64,000 nucleotides of DNA. Source: Spirosomataceae bacterium TFI 002 (GTDB taxonomy: Bacteria; Bacteroidota; Bacteroidia; Cytophagales; Spirosomataceae). The position numbers and the translations under genes are program-made. Where the stretch lies: NCBI GenBank assembly GCA_900230115.1, contig LT907983.1, positions 3,859,001-3,923,000 of the forward strand, read 5' to 3'. Shown here in pieces: positions 31,552 through 39,778 of this stretch (position 1 is its first letter; each line of letters starts with the position of its first letter). The notes beneath the pieces were generated by a model that saw only the letters and a list, made by a program, of their open reading frames with translations, made no database searches and had not been told where the DNA came from.

Positions 31552-32243
31552 ACTAGGCTATTGATTCCTGGAATCAAATAGAAAGTATTGTCTTGTGTTG
31601 TTTTATTGAATTTGTAGAAGAAAGCACCTTTTTTGGAAACGCCTTTTTGTTTCTCATTTAGTCTTGAAATGAAGCCGGAAGCGATCATCTTCCGGCTGAA
31701 GTTTCTTCGATCGAAAACTTGGTCAAAGATTGCTTCATATAAGTTGAGTAACTGAGGAAGTGTGAATTTCTCTGGTAGTAGTTCAAAACCAACCGGATGA
31801 AATGCTGCTTTATTTCTTAATCTTTTGATACTAGTATTAACCATATCGATGTGATCAAAGAGTAAATGGGGTAATTTATCAATATCGAACCATTGACCTT
31901 CGTACTCTAGTTCACTTGTTTGTAAATAGACTGTAGTATTAATAAGGGCAAAATAGGTTACGGATACGGTTCTTTCTATAGGGTCTCTTTTAGGTTGACC
32001 AAAAGCTAGAACTTGTTCCAAGTAAAGATTTCTTAAGCCGGTTAGCTTATATACAATTCTTTCTGCTGCCTCGTCTAGACTTTCATTTTCCTGTAGCCAG
32101 CCACCCATTAGCGACCATGTCGACTCGTTCGCTTCAATTCCTCTTTTGATCAAAAGCAACTTTAATTTTTCACCATCAAAGCCAAAAATTATGGAGTCTA
32201 AAGCAACTAAGCACTTGGTCTGTTTTTGATATAAATCGAGCAT
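31548..32243 (-). CDS. NUDIX-fold transcriptional regulator (NrtR/AraR-like), probably not catalytic
   Basis: 231 aa. The N-terminal two thirds have a NUDIX fold (LLLIKRG, then GGWLQENESL, then DEAAERIV). The NUDIX box should read GX5EX7REUXEEXGU. Here the G, first E and R are kept but the REUXEE core reads RIVYKL, so the metal-binding glutamates are lost. The C-terminal third (about 150-231; FTLPQLLNLYEAIF, then FDRRNFSRKM) looks like the winged helix of NrtR/AraR-type regulators, where recognition of a nucleotide-sugar or ADP-ribose ligand replaces hydrolysis. Bacteroidota use such proteins as sugar-catabolism regulators, but no sugar genes are adjacent, so the ligand is unknown. It converges on the giant gene with a 4-bp stop overlap and is divergent from the ABC ATPase (86-bp gap). 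Confidence 0.8.
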   Translation of the reverse strand: MLDLYQKQTKCLVALDSIIFGFDGEKLKLLLIKRGIEANESTWSLMGGWLQENESLDEAAERIVYKLTGLRNLYLEQVLAFGQPKRDPIERTVSVTYFALINTTVYLQTSELEYEGQWFDIDKLPHLLFDHIDMVNTSIKRLRNKAAFHPVGFELLPEKFTLPQLLNLYEAIFDQVFDRRNFSRKMIASGFISRLNEKQKGVSKKGAFFYKFNKTTQDNTFYLIPGINSLV

Positions 32244-32329
32244 TTTAAAACTTAACTGTGTATTTATCTAGGCTTTGACATATCTTGCCCGAGTAATTTA
32301 ATCGTCAATCTACAAAACAATTTTAAATT

Positions 32330-33280
32330 ATGCTTTCAGTTGAAAGTTTAGCGGTAGAGATAGAAGGAAAAGAAATTTTAAAAAAGACCACACTAGCTGT
32401 AAGAAATACAGAGATTTTGGCAGTTCTTGGGAGAAGTGGTTCGGGTAAATCAACCTTACTAAAAGCTATTGCTGGTTTGATAGAGCCATCGAATGGAAGT
32501 GCCATTGTGGATGGAGAAAGGGTCAAAAAACCAAGCCAACAACTTATTCCTGGTCACCAACATATTAAAATTGTAAGGCAAGATAACCCGCTTTTTCCAA
32601 ATATCTCACTAAGGGAAAATATCGCTTACTCACTTCGTTTTTTTGAAAAACAATATCAAAAAAGTCGTGTAGAAAAGTTACTAAGTTTAACTAGTTTACA
32701 GCATGTTGCCGATCAAAAGCCAAGAAATGTGTCTGAAGGAGAGCAGCAAAGGGCGGTTATTGCTACTGCATTGGCAGATGAGCCCAAGGTTTTACTTTTA
32801 GATGAGCCTTACAGTAATTTGGACTTTGGAAATAAAAAGAAATTGAAAGAAGAAATTCGGAATATTATCAGTGAAGAGAATATGGCATGTGTATTTGTAA
32901 CACATGATATTGATGATGTATTTGGAAATGCGGATCGCTTGGCAATTTTGAAATCAGGTAAAATAGTGCAAATAGGTAAGCCAGAAAATGTTTACTTATC
33001 ACCAAAAACAAAGTATGTAGCCGAAATAACTGGTGAGTTGAATAAACACAAAGCATCGGACTTCAATTTGGAAGGTAATTTTTTATATACTAGACCTCAA
33101 CATTTAGAAATTAATCAAAACGGTGCCTATAAAGCCGTTGTTAAAGAGGTGATTTTTAGAGGAAATTTTTGGGAAATTAAACTTGGAAATAGTAATTCAA
33201 TCTTTTCTGTTTATCAAATGCATCCTTTGGAAGAAGGAGCTTTCATCAGGTTCGATATGAATAGAACTTCAGCTTTTTAA
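32330..33280 (+). CDS. ABC transporter ATP-binding protein with C-terminal TOBE-like region
   Basis: 316 aa. Walker A is GRSGSGKST (34-42), the Q-loop is around Q84 (VRQDNPLFPNIS), the signature is VSEGEQQR (134-141) in place of LSGGQ, Walker B is VLLLDEP (154-160), the D-loop is SNLD and the switch histidine is H192 (VTHD). Residues after about 235 (LYTRPQHLEI) look like a TOBE-type accessory domain of the CUT1/PotA/ThiQ class of importer ATPases. No permease or binding protein is next to it, so the substrate is unknown and it may serve a permease encoded elsewhere. The 3' end overlaps the convergent hpt gene by 12 bp. Confidence 0.85.
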   Translation: MLSVESLAVEIEGKEILKKTTLAVRNTEILAVLGRSGSGKSTLLKAIAGLIEPSNGSAIVDGERVKKPSQQLIPGHQHIKIVRQDNPLFPNISLRENIAYSLRFFEKQYQKSRVEKLLSLTSLQHVADQKPRNVSEGEQQRAVIATALADEPKVLLLDEPYSNLDFGNKKKLKEEIRNIISEENMACVFVTHDIDDVFGNADRLAILKSGKIVQIGKPENVYLSPKTKYVAEITGELNKHKASDFNLEGNFLYTRPQHLEINQNGAYKAVVKEVIFRGNFWEIKLGNSNSIFSVYQMHPLEEGAFIRFDMNRTSAF

Positions 33281-33799
33281 AACCATAATCTCTGGGATAT
33301 TTCGCCCATATCCGTCGTAATCAAGGCCATAGCCTAATACAAAGTCATTTTCTATTTCGAATCCACAATAGTCTACTTTTATAGGGATTTGAAGTGCTTT
33401 GGGTTTCAATAATAAGCTTGCAATATGAATAGAGGCCACTTTTTTAGGTTCCAAAGTATTTATTATCCATGCCATTGTTCTGCCAGAGTCCACAATATCT
33501 TCCACTATAATGACGTGTCTATTTTCAAGATCTTCATTAATGCCAATCAATTCTTTTATGGTTCCTGAGCTGCTGAGTTGTTTATAAGAATTCACTTTCA
33601 GGAAACTCATCTGGCATTCAATTTCAAGGTTTTTCATCAAATCCGATAGGAACATGAAAGAGCCATTCAAAACGCCAAGAAAAATTGGATTTTTACCGTC
33701 AAAATCCTTAGAAATTTTGTCGGCAAGCTCTTGAATTCTTTTTTGAATTTTTTGTTTATCAATCAGACGTACAAAAGTCTTGTCTTTGATCGTTTTCAT
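33269..33799 (-). CDS. hpt: Hypoxanthine phosphoribosyltransferase
   Basis: 176 aa, the usual length. It salvages hypoxanthine (often also guanine) with PRPP to IMP/GMP in the cytoplasm. The PRPP-binding loop VEDIVDSGRTM (99-109) contains the two acidic residues E100 and D101 and the DSGRT motif. The FLGVLNGSFMF segment (40-50) is the pyrophosphate-binding loop, and FVLGYGLDYDGYGRNIPEI near the C-terminus is the base/Mg2+-binding segment typical of HPRT. Only 39 bp separate its start from the divergent TPR gene, so the two must share a compact promoter region. The 3' end overlaps the ABC ATPase gene. Confidence 0.93.
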   Translation of the reverse strand: MKTIKDKTFVRLIDKQKIQKRIQELADKISKDFDGKNPIFLGVLNGSFMFLSDLMKNLEIECQMSFLKVNSYKQLSSSGTIKELIGINEDLENRHVIIVEDIVDSGRTMAWIINTLEPKKVASIHIASLLLKPKALQIPIKVDYCGFEIENDFVLGYGLDYDGYGRNIPEIMVLKS

Positions 33800-33838
33800 T
33801 ATACAGTTCAGCTTTGATCGTGAATATCAAAAAAATAG

Positions 33839-35089
33839 ATGGCAATTTCTAAAACCAGTGGATTTATAGTTTTTTTCGCAGCCTTTTTTACCCTTACAGG
33901 TGTTAAGGCACAATTCTTTGGGTTTTCTACTGGAGGAGAGAATAAAAATGTTCCGAAGGATTTGCTGATGGATCGGGAGATTCAAATTGGTACTACTTCG
34001 GCAATCAATAACATGTACAACTATAATTTTGAACTTTCGGAGAAAGAGTTTAAGTGGTTGTTGGTAAAATATCCAGATCACCCTATTGGATACTTTTTAA
34101 TAGGTATGAATTATTGGTGGCGTATTGTGCCTGATACAAAAGTTGAGAAGTACGACAGGACCATGGAGAAATACATGGATGATGCTATTGACAGGGCGGA
34201 TGACCTTTATGATGATGACCCCAACAATAAAGAAGCCGCTTTTTTTCTAGCTGCATCTTATGCTTTCAAAGGGAGATTATACGCCGAACGAGAGAAGTGG
34301 ACAAAAGCGGCATGGGCTGGCAAGCAGTCTATGAAATACCTTGAAAAGAGTAGGGGTGATGATAATATTAATCCTGAATTATTATTTGGGGACGGCTTAT
34401 ATAATTTCTATTCCAAATGGATTCATGAAAACTATAGGTCACTTAGACCTTTACTTACTTTTTTCAAAAAAGGGACAAAAGCTGAGGGAATAAGCCAATT
34501 AGAAGAGGTAGCTAATAATGCATTTTATACGCGTATGGAAGCTCGTTACTTTTTATTGCAGATTTATGCAATGGAAAACCAACCAACTAAGGGTTTTCAA
34601 ATGGCAAGAACAATGCATGCCCTTTACCCTCAAAATTCGTTTTTCCATAGGTTTGCTGCACGTTATGCATTTGTGTTAGGTAAATTGGGAGATGCGGAAG
34701 TTTATGCCTTAGAGCTTCTCGATGCTATAGATACAGGTAAGTATGGCTATGGAGACAACGATGGTAGATATGGTGCGTATATTTTGGGTTATGTAAATAA
34801 GAATTATAAGCGAAATCTTGTTGAAGCGAAGAAATACTACACTCGTTGTGTGGAATTTGCACAAAGCAATGATTCAGAAGAGTCTGGTTATTATTTGGGT
34901 TCTCAACTTGCTTTAGGTGAAATGGCTGAAGCGGAAGATGATTACCTGACGGCCGCTAAGAAGTACAAATTAGTTTTGGATAACTCCAAAAAGAAATCCT
35001 CCACTTACGAAGAAGCGAAGGATAAAATATTGTCTTTAAAAAAGAAGCTGAAAGAATTAAAAAAGCAGCGAAAATCAAGGAACGGGTAA
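33839..35089 (+). CDS. Exported TPR-repeat protein of unknown function
   Basis: 416 aa. The first 24 residues form a signal peptide (IVFFAAFFTLTGVKAQ). The rest is helical with TPR-like pairs: NFELSEKEFKWLLVKYPDHP, AAFFLAASYAFKGRLYAEREKW, ARYFLLQIYAMENQPTKGF, YYLGSQLALGEMAEAEDDYL. The C-terminus is strongly basic (KKKLKELKKQRKSRNG). Such proteins are common in Bacteroidota periplasm and serve as scaffolds, but nothing here identifies a partner. It is divergent from hpt and overlaps the convergent Lrp-type gene by 15 bp. Confidence 0.85.
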   Translation: MAISKTSGFIVFFAAFFTLTGVKAQFFGFSTGGENKNVPKDLLMDREIQIGTTSAINNMYNYNFELSEKEFKWLLVKYPDHPIGYFLIGMNYWWRIVPDTKVEKYDRTMEKYMDDAIDRADDLYDDDPNNKEAAFFLAASYAFKGRLYAEREKWTKAAWAGKQSMKYLEKSRGDDNINPELLFGDGLYNFYSKWIHENYRSLRPLLTFFKKGTKAEGISQLEEVANNAFYTRMEARYFLLQIYAMENQPTKGFQMARTMHALYPQNSFFHRFAARYAFVLGKLGDAEVYALELLDAIDTGKYGYGDNDGRYGAYILGYVNKNYKRNLVEAKKYYTRCVEFAQSNDSEESGYYLGSQLALGEMAEAEDDYLTAAKKYKLVLDNSKKKSSTYEEAKDKILSLKKKLKELKKQRKSRNG

Positions 35090-35545
35090 CACCTTACTAT
35101 TTTTGATAGTAGATAAAATCACCATTGTTTGTGTGCTAGCAACAACTTCAATTTCGTTGATAGTATCCATGATCAATTTTTGATACGAAGAGATATCTTC
35201 CGCAATTACTTTTAGTAAAAAATCACAAGATCCCGTAACGTGGTGGCATTCAACAATTTGCGGTACTTTGTTTATGACAGCAGTAAATGTTTCAATAATA
35301 GATTTTCGGTGACCTGATAATGTTACTTGAACAAATGTAAGTACACCTAAGCCTACCTTAAACCTATCTAATTGTGCGTGGTAGCTTTGAATAATTCCTG
35401 ATTGTTCTAATTTCTTTACCCTCTCTAGAGTTGGTGCAGGAGAAAGGCCGACATCCTTAGAAAGCTGAGCGTTGGTTATCTTACCATTTGCTTGAAGTAT
35501 ATCAAGTAGCTTATGGTCAATGGTATCTAATTTAACTTTTGACAT
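35075..35545 (-). CDS. Lrp/AsnC-family transcriptional regulator
   Basis: 156 aa, normal length. The N-terminal winged helix-turn-helix (LDTIDHKLLDILQANGKI, then LSKDVGLSPAPTLERVKKLE) is followed by an alpha-beta RAM ligand-binding domain (about 65-150; GVLTFVQVTLSG, then VECHHVTGSCDFLLKV). The VTGSCDFLLKV segment is the ligand-contact loop region of Lrp/AsnC proteins, which sense amino acids. A perfect 10-bp dyad lies 23-47 bp upstream of the start (see separate entry), consistent with autoregulation as is usual in this family. Targets elsewhere are unknown. Confidence 0.9.
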   Translation of the reverse strand: MSKVKLDTIDHKLLDILQANGKITNAQLSKDVGLSPAPTLERVKKLEQSGIIQSYHAQLDRFKVGLGVLTFVQVTLSGHRKSIIETFTAVINKVPQIVECHHVTGSCDFLLKVIAEDISSYQKLIMDTINEIEVVASTQTMVILSTIKNSKVLPVP

Positions 35546-35567
35546 TTAGTATTGTTGAATGTTGCGA

Positions 35568-35592
35568 AATTATATTTGGTGTAAATATAATT
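35568..35592. promoter_or_regulatory. Perfect 10-bp inverted repeat upstream of the Lrp-type gene (candidate operator)
   Basis: AATTATATTT (35568-35577), spacer GGTGT, AAATATAATT (35583-35592): all ten positions pair. It sits 23-47 bp before the regulator's start codon. The left arm plus GGT (13 bp) recurs exactly at 35761-35773. Both copies include TATATTTG, which also fits the Bacteroidota -7 box on the + strand. The operator role is inference. Confidence 0.5.
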
Positions 35593-35909
35593 AAACAATT
35601 TAAAAGTTTTTAAAATGTCGAAAGAATTATAATTGGGAATCAGTAGAAATACGGATGTTTTTGCAAATATGCTTTGGATATATATTGAAAATCGAAAAAT
35701 GGTTCTAAAAATAAAGCTATTTCCTAATGTATTTGCTGTGAAATAGTTTGTTTTATGAATAATTATATTTGGTAATTGCCAATAAAGAGTGATTTCTCTT
35801 TGGTTTTGAGAGGAATTCTAACTTTGGGCCTAGAGAATTAAATTTTTAAAGGCCATTTATGACAGACTAAAATCTGAAAAATTGGAATAAAATACTTTAG
35901 CCATTAGAA
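35593..35909. other. AT-rich intergenic region with + strand -7-like boxes but no rightward gene
   Basis: No convincing reading frame. It holds the second copy of AATTATATTTGGT (35761-35773), a small hairpin AAAGAG/CTCTTT (35784-35801) and a + strand TAACTTTG (35819-35826) matching TAnnTTTG. No tRNA or known RNA motif was recognised. Confidence 0.4.
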
Positions 35910-36239
35910 CTAGAGCAACTCCAAAGTAGGATCCCAAAAAACTTCGGTAAAGTTTTCGATCTTACTATCTACGATTACTATTCCTTCTTTTTCTAAGCGT
36001 TCTTGCATTGTTGTTGGAGTTATGAAGTGGAATCTACCACTTAATTCCCCCAGCCTATTGACTACTCTGTGAGCTGGTACATCGTCCAAAGTGTGTGCAG
36101 CATTCATTGCCCAGCCTACAAGTCTTGCTCCTGATTTGGCTCCAAAATATTTGGCAATTGCACCGTAGCTAGTCACTCGTCCTTCTGGAATGAGTTTTAC
36201 TACTTCGTATATTTCTGCAAATCTGTTATTCTCCTTCAA
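35910..36239 (-). CDS. Alkyltransferase-like (ATL) DNA-binding protein, MGMT fold without active cysteine
   Basis: 109 aa, matching only the C-terminal DNA-binding domain of O6-methylguanine methyltransferase. The active-site PCHR is PAHR here (55-58), so Cys is replaced by Ala56 and methyl transfer is impossible. The nucleotide-flipping Tyr (Y25, in VTSYGAIA) and the arginine finger (R39, in [11 protein letters not shown]) are kept. Known ATL proteins bind O6-alkylguanine and hand the lesion to nucleotide excision repair. E. coli and fission yeast ATLs have Trp at this position; Ala is the less common version. The start lies 14 bp inside the end of the DUF3109 gene, so the two are translationally coupled. 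Confidence 0.88.
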   Translation of the reverse strand: MKENNRFAEIYEVVKLIPEGRVTSYGAIAKYFGAKSGARLVGWAMNAAHTLDDVPAHRVVNRLGELSGRFHFITPTTMQERLEKEGIVIVDSKIENFTEVFWDPTLELL

Positions 36240-36789
36240 TTTCTTCTCTCAATTGTTCGTACCAGTCTTCGCCGTAGGCTCGTTCTAGTGGTTCTTTTAA
36301 GAATTTGTATAACGGTACTCCTAGTTCTTTTCCTAAATCACAAGCAGGACTGCAAATGTTCCAGCGATCATAATTGATTGCGTGGTAAGATTCATATTTT
36401 GTGACGCGGATAGGGTAGAGGTGACATGAAATAGGTTTTTGAAAATCTATTTTTTTATCATTGTAAGCCTGTTCTATTCCACATTTCAGAATACCTTTTT
36501 CGTCATAAATAGAATAGGCACATTCCTTTCCATTTATTGTAGGGGTAGAATAGTCTCCTTCAAAATCCTTTATGTAAGTTCCTTGTTCTTTTACAGCTTG
36601 TCTGCCTTCCTCGGTTAAATATGGAGCAACCTTGTCGTAGATATCTTCCATAACAGGTAGTTCTACATCTTCTAGTGGTGCACCTAGGTCACCTTCAACA
36701 CAACATGCCCCTTTGCATTTTTTTAGATTACAGACAAAGAAATTGTCTTTGATATCGTCGGTAATGCAAGTTTCATCTATTAAAATCAT
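36226..36789 (-). CDS. DUF3109 cysteine-rich protein
   Basis: 187 aa. The cysteine pattern is [11 protein letters not shown] near residue 20, then [19 protein letters not shown] and [10 protein letters not shown]. This is the pattern of DUF3109, related to the YkgJ-type zinc/iron-chelating families, so a metal or Fe-S cluster is likely bound. No reaction is established. It is first of a two-gene unit with the ATL gene (14-bp overlap). Its start is only 27 bp past the terminator of the lytic transglycosylase gene, so it either relies on read-through or has a promoter within that terminator region. Confidence 0.85.
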   Translation of the reverse strand: MILIDETCITDDIKDNFFVCNLKKCKGACCVEGDLGAPLEDVELPVMEDIYDKVAPYLTEEGRQAVKEQGTYIKDFEGDYSTPTINGKECAYSIYDEKGILKCGIEQAYNDKKIDFQKPISCHLYPIRVTKYESYHAINYDRWNICSPACDLGKELGVPLYKFLKEPLERAYGEDWYEQLREEIEGE

Positions 36790-36816
36790 GGATTGTCTTT
36801 TCGGACTGCAAATTAT

Positions 36817-36847
36817 AAAAAAAGGCGGTAGAATTATCCACCGCCTT
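36817..36847 (-). terminator. Intrinsic terminator after the LysM transglycosylase gene
   Basis: On the minus strand: 8-bp stem AAGGCGGT (36847-36840) / ACCGCCTT (36829-36822), 10-nt loop, followed by five more U residues to 36817. It lies 21 bp past the stop codon of the transglycosylase gene. Confidence 0.85.
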
Positions 36848-36867
36848 CAATTATAGCTTAATACCTT

Positions 36868-39000
36868 TTATCTTATTTCTAAAATTTGACCAACTGATAT
36901 TGTATTGGAGGTCATATTGTTCCAAGCTTTTAATTGTCCAACAGTAGTATTATGCTGCCTAGAAATACTATAAAGCGTTTCTCCAGCTTTTACAACATGC
37001 GTTCCTGCTGACGAGGTGGAACTCTGGCTACTTTCAGTGTCTCCGCTTACCTTTAACCTTTGGCCAACGCTAATTGTATTTGAGCTTAATCCATTTTTGT
37101 TTTTAAGCTCATCTACAGACATTCCGTATCTATTCGAAATACTAAATAGTGTTTCTCCCGAGCTTACAGTATGGTAAGATGTGGAAGAGTTGTTAGTTGG
37201 TGTTGGAGTATTGCTAGGTGAACTTCGTACAATTTCAACTTCTGGTTGACTGTTTTTTGATACGTTTAAAACCTGATCAAAAAGTAATACATCTGATGAA
37301 GTCATTCTATTTAGTGCTCTCAATTCAGCAACAGTAAGGCCGTACCTTTTTGAAATACTAAATAGAGTTTCACCTTTCGCTACTCGGTGAGTTTTGTTTT
37401 CTCCATTGTAAGTAATTACGGATGTTGCTTTTTCTGAATTTTCAGTTCTATTGTTATATACCGGCTTTGTTGGTGTTGAATTACTAAAAACGCTACTCTC
37501 TTGATCAACGGAAGTTTTCTTCTCAACTTTTGATTCAATTAGCGGTTTTTGAGTCTCAGGAGTAACTTTTCTTGGTATAGGTTTTTCTTCAACTATCAAT
37601 GGAGTACTTTCTTCTATGATAGTTGTTTCTACCTTCGGTGTAGGCTTCTCTTTATTATACTCTGTTACAACTGGAAGCTCTTTTTCTGGCTTTTCTACTG
37701 GAATGGCTTCTTTTATGATTTCTACTGGTGTATTCTTAGGTCTTTTCTTTTGCAACCAAATCACTCTACCTGGTTGAAGCCTTTGTACAGAACTTAGTCT
37801 ATTATATTTCAGTAAATGCTTAAGTTGTATGCCATACATTTGAGAAATGTCCCAAAGTGTTTGATCTGAAGTTACAGTATGGAATTGTATTTTTGCTTTT
37901 TTGCCTTTTGCTTGTAAGTAGTAGACTTGGCCAGTTTTTACCATGTCTCTGTCGCTCATGTCATTGAATTTAAGGAAGTTAACGATCTTTACTTTTCCTT
38001 TTTTAGCAAGCTGTGCTACTTCTTCTCCTGGTTGAGCAAGTATTCCTTTTTTATCATTGATATTATATAATACGGCGTCATCAGGCCCTGTTCCAGAAGA
38101 TGTTTTTGTTAGTTTTGGGAATCCAACATCAACTTTGACTACATCTCTTCTTTGGTTTATTCGGCTTCTTATTTCGTCGGCATCTTCTCTTCGAACAGGA
38201 ATTAAAACGGTATATAATTTACCTTCTGGTGTGGTGGCAGCATTAAGCCATGAGTTATATTTTCTCAATTCGCTAATGTCAACTGTTAGTTCTGCAGCGA
38301 TTTCGGCTAGAGACTTAGATTCGGTTGGGTATTCAATAAATATCCTTGGGGAACTTTTTAATCTATTTAATCGATGCTCAAAAGCAATCCTGTGTGCGAG
38401 TGCTTTGATCAAGTATGGCGGTGTCTTTTTGGTAAAGTTTACTTCGCTTGCGTAAGACCATTCTTCTGGGATTTCGCTTGCAGCACCTGTAGGCCCTTGA
38501 TTGTATGAGTAAATAGAACTAATCCAGTTTTTGAAAATAAGGTTATTTCGTTTGAAATAAAGTGCTGCTGCTCTTGTAGAAGCTACAATATATTTTCTTT
38601 CGTCGATATCGTTATTAATAACAAGACCAAGCTCTTCGCCCGTAGCTTTCTTGAATTGCCAAAAACCTACCGCACTAGAAGTTGATAAAGCTTCAGGAAT
38701 GAGTGAGCTTTCCATTACAGCGATATATTTGAGGTCATCTGGGACGTCTTCTTCTTCCAATATTCTTTCTATAATTGGGAAATACCATTGCATACGCTCC
38801 AGCTTGGCATCCAAAAAAGAATTTGGAGGAGTTAATAGTCCATTTACTGTTTCGTCAACAATTTTTCTAGTTTCTTCATCGAGGTTAATTACAACATTAG
38901 AAAACTCAATTTTTTTAGGGGTTTCAGGAATGCTAATTTGAACTTGACTATTCGCACTAATAGCCAAACACGTAAATAGAAGGATTGCGTATTTTTTCAT
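36868..39000 (-). CDS. Membrane/periplasmic lytic transglycosylase with LysM repeats (MltD-like)
   Basis: 710 aa from the ATG at 39000. I chose this over an in-frame ATG at 39033 because it starts directly on the signal peptide KKYAILLFTCLAISANSQ and leaves a 4-bp gap to the upstream gene. The SLT domain (about 75-175) has the catalytic Glu in AVMESSL (E97), then SSAVGFWQF and YSYNQGP. Four clear LysM modules follow: one near 370 (DQTLWDISQMYG) and three toward the C-terminus (GETLFSISKRYGLT, GETLFSISNRYGMS, GETLYSISRQHNTT). One or two degenerate LysM-like segments lie between the SLT and the first clear module, and a Pro/Glu/Lys-rich linker lies in the middle. It cleaves peptidoglycan glycan strands to 1,6-anhydro products. 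Second gene after the O-methyltransferase. Confidence 0.92.
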   Translation of the reverse strand: MKKYAILLFTCLAISANSQVQISIPETPKKIEFSNVVINLDEETRKIVDETVNGLLTPPNSFLDAKLERMQWYFPIIERILEEEDVPDDLKYIAVMESSLIPEALSTSSAVGFWQFKKATGEELGLVINNDIDERKYIVASTRAAALYFKRNNLIFKNWISSIYSYNQGPTGAASEIPEEWSYASEVNFTKKTPPYLIKALAHRIAFEHRLNRLKSSPRIFIEYPTESKSLAEIAAELTVDISELRKYNSWLNAATTPEGKLYTVLIPVRREDADEIRSRINQRRDVVKVDVGFPKLTKTSSGTGPDDAVLYNINDKKGILAQPGEEVAQLAKKGKVKIVNFLKFNDMSDRDMVKTGQVYYLQAKGKKAKIQFHTVTSDQTLWDISQMYGIQLKHLLKYNRLSSVQRLQPGRVIWLQKKRPKNTPVEIIKEAIPVEKPEKELPVVTEYNKEKPTPKVETTIIEESTPLIVEEKPIPRKVTPETQKPLIESKVEKKTSVDQESSVFSNSTPTKPVYNNRTENSEKATSVITYNGENKTHRVAKGETLFSISKRYGLTVAELRALNRMTSSDVLLFDQVLNVSKNSQPEVEIVRSSPSNTPTPTNNSSTSYHTVSSGETLFSISNRYGMSVDELKNKNGLSSNTISVGQRLKVSGDTESSQSSTSSAGTHVVKAGETLYSISRQHNTTVGQLKAWNNMTSNTISVGQILEIR

Positions 39001-39004
39001 TTTC

Positions 39005-39643
39005 TTAAAGTTTTCTAGAGACGAATAGTCCATCTCTTATTGGAAGTAGCACTTTTTGTGTTCTAGGGTCGTTTTTTAGCTTTAAATTATACTTTCTTAA
39101 AAACTCAGTTGTTTTATCTTTTGCATTGTCATTCACGATCTTTCCGCTCCATAAAACATTGTCGCTAAGGATGATACCTCCTTTTGCAACTTTGTCAAAA
39201 ACAGCATCGTAATAACGCTCATAATTGAGTTTGTCGGCATCAATAAATACAATATCAAATGTCTCATCAAGACTTTCAATTACTTCGAGTGCCTTCCCTA
39301 TTTTCAAGTGTATTTTGCTTTCTAGGCCTGCATTTGCAATGTTGGTCAAAATAGTAGATTCCAACTCTTCGTCCACTTCTATGGTGATCAACTTACCATC
39401 GGGTTGTAGACCTTCGGCCAAACAAATTGCTGAGTAACCTGTGTACGTACCTATTTCTAGAATACATTTAGGGTTAATCAAATTAGCTATTAAAGAAAGC
39501 ACTCTACCTTGAAAATGTCCAGAAAGCATTCGAGGCTTCATCACTTTTGCATGGGTCTCTCTGTTTATTTCCTGTAAAATTACAGGTTCTAATTCAGAAA
39601 TTTCCTCGCAATAAGCTTCTATAGCTTCTCGCACTATTTCCAT
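39005..39643 (-). CDS. Class I SAM-dependent O-methyltransferase (CCoAOMT-like family)
   Basis: 212 aa. SAM-binding motif I is LEIGTYTGYSAICLAEGL (about 80-97). Further motifs are VFIDADKLNYERYYD, with the metal-binding Asp, and GGIILSDNVLWSGKI. This pattern is the catechol/caffeoyl-CoA O-methyltransferase-like family (bacterial YrrM/TrmR-type relatives included), so the substrate may be a small catechol or a wobble uridine of tRNA; the sequence does not decide. Its stop is 4 bp before the start of the LysM transglycosylase gene, so they form one operon. The upstream 135 bp contain the infB terminator. Confidence 0.88.
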   Translation of the reverse strand: MEIVREAIEAYCEEISELEPVILQEINRETHAKVMKPRMLSGHFQGRVLSLIANLINPKCILEIGTYTGYSAICLAEGLQPDGKLITIEVDEELESTILTNIANAGLESKIHLKIGKALEVIESLDETFDIVFIDADKLNYERYYDAVFDKVAKGGIILSDNVLWSGKIVNDNAKDKTTEFLRKYNLKLKNDPRTQKVLLPIRDGLFVSRKL

Positions 39644-39740
39644 AGGATATTAATGTTACCACAAAATAAGTTTCATTTATTATTAATTCCAAATATTCAG
39701 TAATAATAAAAAATTCAGAAATAAATGAAAATTGTTCCAC

Positions 39741-39769
39741 AAAAGAAAGGAGAACGATTTGTTCTCCTT
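39741..39769 (-). terminator. Intrinsic terminator after infB
   Basis: 9-bp stem AAGGAGAAC / GTTCTCCTT (39769-39761 with 39755-39747 on the minus strand), 5-nt loop, then UCUUUU. It lies about 10 bp past the infB stop. An A-rich run on the other side gives U7 on the + strand, so it might work in both directions. Confidence 0.75.
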
Positions 39770-39778
39770 CTTTTTTTA

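Noticed and set aside
32275-32302. TTGACA followed by TAATTTAA as a sigma70-type promoter for the ABC gene
   Set aside because: Bacteroidota promoters use TTG-N19/20-TAnnTTTG; no such -7 box is found here, and the match is weak.
36868-39033. Longer start (ATG at 39033) for the LysM transglycosylase
   Set aside because: It would put 11 polar residues in front of a perfect signal peptide and overlap the O-methyltransferase stop; the ATG at 39000 fits better.
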